Both the position numbers and the translations under genes were made by a program. Below are positions 36,871 to 64,000 of a stretch of 64,000 nucleotides of DNA, piece after piece. Below the pieces are notes generated by a model. That model was given only the letters and a program-made list of their open reading frames with translations. It ran no database searches and was not told the DNA's origin. The DNA lies in contig NC_092087.1 of the NCBI RefSeq assembly GCF_045679555.1, positions 79,849,305 through 79,913,304 of the forward strand, read 5' to 3'. The stretch's first letter is position 1. Each line of letters opens with the position of its first letter. This DNA is from Salvelinus alpinus (lineage: Eukaryota > Chordata > Actinopteri > Salmoniformes > Salmonidae).

Positions 36871-36989
36871 TCTGCACATTTTACAGTGGAGACTGGTGTT
36901 GTATAGCATTGAAAAACTCAGTTGGCTTTGCACAGTGCACATTATGGGCTTTGTGCATTTTATAACATTTAAGATAAAATCCTATTCTA

Positions 36990-37096
36990 TTATAAAGGTT
37001 CATTGTATAATAAAGATATCATCTTTAAATTATCGTTATCAATGAACCTTATAAAGGTTCATTGTATAATAAAGATATCATCTTTAAATTATCGTC
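36990..37096. repeat. 59-bp direct duplication
   Basis: TATAAAGGTTCATTGTATAA followed by TAAAGATATCATCTTTAAAT and TATCGT occurs twice, 59 bases apart. Nearly identical copies, hence recent. Confidence 0.85.
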
Positions 37097-37526
37097 TGCT
37101 TGAGATCTGTGTACAGGACTGTAAATCAGTGGCCAATATGCTCCTCCTGAATATGGCGTCTTCTGCTCTGATTTTACGTCACGGGGGCGTTCCCATTTTA
37201 TGCAGAACGGCGCTATGGTGTCACTTGACGTTTCGGATTTTACGCACGAAACCCCTTTGCTGTATTCCCGCAAGTATTATGCTCTTGCTTTACGTTCATT
37301 TAGCCTAGGCCTATTTTGTGAAATTCGTTGATATTTTGTCCAAATATAATTTAATTGAAATGTATGTTACATTCGAAATGCGATAGGCCTGTGTGTGAGT
37401 GAGAGATGATACCAAATGGGCTTTTCAGACAGAAGACGGCGAAGACCCCATCCATGAACTGCTTGATATCGACCTCGTTTTATTTGTCATATTCTATTCA
37501 AGGTTCTGTATTCTGATGTCGACAAC

Positions 37527-43008
<5,482 letters not shown>

Positions 43009-43257
43009 ATCTCTGGTAGATTCTAGTTCTATAGAACCTTCAGATAAGAATACTGTCTATTTATGAATCTTATATCTCAAAATGTTCTCATCTTGAAACG
43101 TTCAATTCCAATGTGCTATGCTACTGCACAAGATGTCGGCAGGGTGTAACGTATTGCTATACAAAGAGGCTTTTGTATTTATTGAAATTGTTATTGATAA
43201 CAATTGGATCCAGCATTCTTAAACAAACCATACTGGAACATAGAAGTGCTATGAAGT

Positions 43258-43322
<65 letters not shown>

Positions 43323-43668
43323 CTCGCTCTCGCTCTCTCTCTATCTCGCTCCCCCTCTTGACAGACAACTTGTAAAATCAGTGTGTTGTACAATGTAGGC
43401 TATTTTAAATGTTCTGCTCTTATCTCTGAAGTCTGAAGGAATGAGTATGCATTTCCAATTAGCATTGAGTTATAGTGATACACAAATCTTGTTATGTATT
43501 TGTTTGCAATATTTCCTATCTCCTGTCAAACATCACATATTTCTGACAACAGCAATCATTTATCCAACATATCATAGTAGATACATATGTTAATACTATT
43601 TACAATAGTTGATCATCAATGCTCGATATAGATTTTTGCTTGATATTATTATCCGTTAAAAAATGTTT
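43009..43668. other. mpv17l 3' flank with (CT)n microsatellite
   Basis: An uninterrupted CT run at 43259-43318 followed by CGCTCT variants to about 43350. No canonical polyadenylation signal was spotted within 300 bases of the stop codon. Confidence 0.5.
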
Positions 43669-43669
43669 G

Positions 43670-44092
43670 AAAAGATTTTCCATTGCACGTCCTGAATGAA
43701 CATAACTCTGAAGTGGCTCCTACGCAGATGATATTCACATCACAGATCTGCTTCCCCTCAGGATCTGATTCCCCTCAGAATCTGCTTCCCCAAGCAGACA
43801 TCTGTGTCCACCCTCCTCCTCCTTCTCCTCATCAAGCAGACGTCTGTCCACCCTCCTCCTTCTGTCAAGGCTCTCATTATGCTGACCAGTTGATTGATAA
43901 ACAGATGTTCAGGGTATTGATTAGGCATTTGTTTTAATGCAATTAGTGTGATTACACTGGGTTAATTAGAATATGTGTCTGGCTTGGCTCTGCCAATGAT
44001 GACAGTGAAGCTACGTTGATAGGAGAGCCTGGTATTTCTTTTAATAGTGATTGTGGAAACTGGGGAGGATCAAATTGTACTGTATGTCTGAA
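43670..44092. repeat. Duplicated non-coding segment, copy 1
   Basis: Shares with 46993-47335 the ordered blocks AAGTGGCT.CTACGCAGAT, ACAGATCTGCTTC, GTCAAGGCTCTCATTATGCT, TTGATTGATAAACAGATGTT and GGAGGATCAAAT. Same orientation. This copy has an extra internal CCCCTCAGGATCTG-type expansion. The two copies flank bmerb1 exon 1. Confidence 0.85.
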
Positions 44093-45201
44093 TAACTGGG
44101 ATTACAGTAGATATTGTGTGGAGAACGGTGAAACTACTGCTGTTGTCATGATATATATTATATTTCCTATCATGTATGTACATGATCCAACTAGTACATA
44201 ATGTTTAGCAGGGCATTATGTACCTGTCGGTACTATAGGGCTATATTCAATTGTTTTTATCTGTGGGATCAATCTAAAAACATATCTGTATTTCTACTAG
44301 TACACAATTGTTATACATTGTAATATGATTAATATGATATTTCACTAAATATTTCGAATGTAGGCCTATTGGTGCACATCAATCCAAGTCTATTGTGAGA
44401 CTAACCTTGCCTCAGATTAAATATATTTATTATTGTAAATTAAAATAAAAACATCATCAATGCTGATCTATTCTCTTTTTTAATGAATCTCTTAACACGT
44501 TTATTTTACACATCAAAAACGTCCAAGTGAAACTGATTATTGGCCCAGTCATGTGCATCAACATAGCAACAGCCTATAGGTTCAACAGCGTGAAATGAGT
44601 CATCACGTCAGAGCCATATTGAACAGACCCCTAACAGGGTCCCACCTGCTCTGGCTACTCAGCTTCAATGCATAGCCCTGGAGTATCTTCAATTCTTTGA
44701 CATTCACTCGTTTGAAGGACTTGCTATTTCGAGAGTGATACTGTATTAGTGAAACATTTTCCTATAAATGTAAGCCTTCTGCTCCACATATTCAGCACCT
44801 AGGCCTAGTGATATCTTGACATCTTCATTGAAAAAAATGCTATTGCTAGAAATTCTTCTAATAAATAATTGTATGGAAAACTAGTAGAAACGTATAGAAA
44901 ATGTCGATTTCCAGCTTTGTATTTGACAAATATGACACTGTTTCAATGCAAGCTCGGTGCCGTTTTTCTCCCTTTCTCTGGTTCGCAATGCGCGTGCGCT
45001 CTGCATCCATCTGTGTACCACACATCGAGGAATTTGTAAGCTTAAATAAAGATGCTCAACGTCTCGGCTCGGTGGTGCCTTCGAATCGGCGAAACTGATT
45101 TATCCTGAAAGGAAAACAGAAGAGCAGAACTCAATATAGGATTTTAACACACCTTTCCACAACCCATTAAAGTCATAGTGTATCATAAATCAATTCCAGC
45201 T
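44093..45201. other. Region upstream of bmerb1
   Basis: Contains the probable promoter and 5' UTR of bmerb1 in its last few hundred bases; a CpG-containing stretch at 44990-45090 stands out slightly. No TATA box is obvious. Confidence 0.4.
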
Positions 45202-63319
<18,118 letters not shown>

Positions 63320-64000
63320 GTGAGTAGTATCCTTCATACAAAACACGCACTAGTACACAATCAATAGCTCAAATTCAAGTTTGTTTATGAGTCATAGACA
63401 TGATGCTCTTGTAGGACACAGTGCAATGAAAGGCTTACAGGTTCCCCCTCTTGACAACGCAACACCAACATAGTCATGGTCACAGTGGCCTTGATGAAAA
63501 CACTCAAGTACGTATTAAAAGCACACATACAGTAAAGATGTGGATATGATATAATACCAAGCAGATTAGTTCCGTCATATCCAGAGTCACAGACCATGAG
63601 TGGCCCTGACTGTCATACAGTTTCATACCAGGCACACTGGCTCTGTCACATTAGGTCAAGACAGCGCTAAATCGAGAGGCAACAAGGGACAACTGACGAG
63701 CCACGTAATGGAATTAGTGTGATAACAGCTGATTCAAATCATATCAGAATATTGATTCTAGAACAGTCTTAGTTGTTATGGCGTTGATTTCATCTAATCA
63801 TGGCTAGGACTTCATTCAGAGTCAAATATGGGAATCTTAGAGAAATGGCTGTGCCTTTTTCATTTCCATCTAAAACCACAGAGAACGTGTCCAAATGTGC
63901 ACCCCTATACGAGTCTCCGGTTGGAGTGCAAAAAGTAGTGCACTATGTTGGGAATAGGGTGCCTATGACATCTCAGATTTGCCCATACTCTCTTACTCTA
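63320..64000. other. bmerb1 intron 5, to window end
   Basis: No further exon of bmerb1 is visible. A short segment at 63370-63600 is of plain composition; no named repeat is recognised. Confidence 0.4.

Noticed and set aside
43157-43393. Ser-Leu or Arg-Glu repeat ORFs
   Set aside because: Translation of the (CT)n microsatellite.

Overview
The window reads as nuclear DNA of a salmonid fish (salmon, trout or charr). The genes have short exons with GT-AG introns and encode teleost-type proteins. Between and inside them lie repeats typical of salmonids: tRNA-derived SINEs (one HpaI-type, several SmaI-type), at least five Tc1-like transposon families, hAT-like elements with 8-bp target duplications, RSg-1/L2-type LINE fragments, LTR fossils and many short palindromic MITEs. 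No bacterial, organellar or CRISPR feature is visible.

Six host genes were found, all on the plus strand. (1) 13650-15594: an osteocalcin with a long acidic Ser-rich propeptide, resembling the second teleost isoform (OC2). (2) 17724-25426: tom1, a complete VHS-GAT endosomal sorting adaptor in 15 coding exons. (3) 27509-28417: an intronless noggin-like secreted cystine-knot protein. (4) 31676-33280: a GIMAP-type immune GTPase whose reading frame breaks between the GTPase domain and the coiled-coil/membrane tail. (5) 37527-43008: mpv17l, four exons, with an extended polar C-terminus. (6) 45202 to beyond the right edge: bmerb1 (human C16orf45), the first five coding exons; the last lies outside the window. 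The mpv17l-bmerb1 neighbourhood matches human 16p13.11.

Layout. 1-13 kb is almost entirely repeats: LINE and Tc1 fragments, a coding-like minisatellite split by an LTR-like fossil, hAT elements and a 31-bp minisatellite. 13.5-28.7 kb is gene-rich (osteocalcin, tom1, noggin-like) with SINEs, MITEs and a miniature LTR element in tom1 intron 11. 28.7-37.4 kb holds the GIMAP gene, a degraded coiled-coil remnant and two minisatellites, one very G-rich. 37.5-43 kb is mpv17l; its intron 2 carries a three-level nest (Tc1 inside a solo LTR inside a hAT-type MITE). 43-64 kb is bmerb1 with large repeat-filled introns. These include a tandem array that copies the exon 2 splice donor six times, an L2-type LINE, a rearranged palindromic Tc1, and complementary pyrimidine and purine tracts on either side of exon 4.

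The genes do not form one pathway. The most notable observations are the TRIM-like element with paired 236-bp LTRs and a B-box-like motif, the amplified splice donor in bmerb1, the 182-bp TG repeat against an osteocalcin splice acceptor, and the noggin-like protein with an enlarged knot loop. Family names for repeats come from memory of salmonid sequences, not from a database search.
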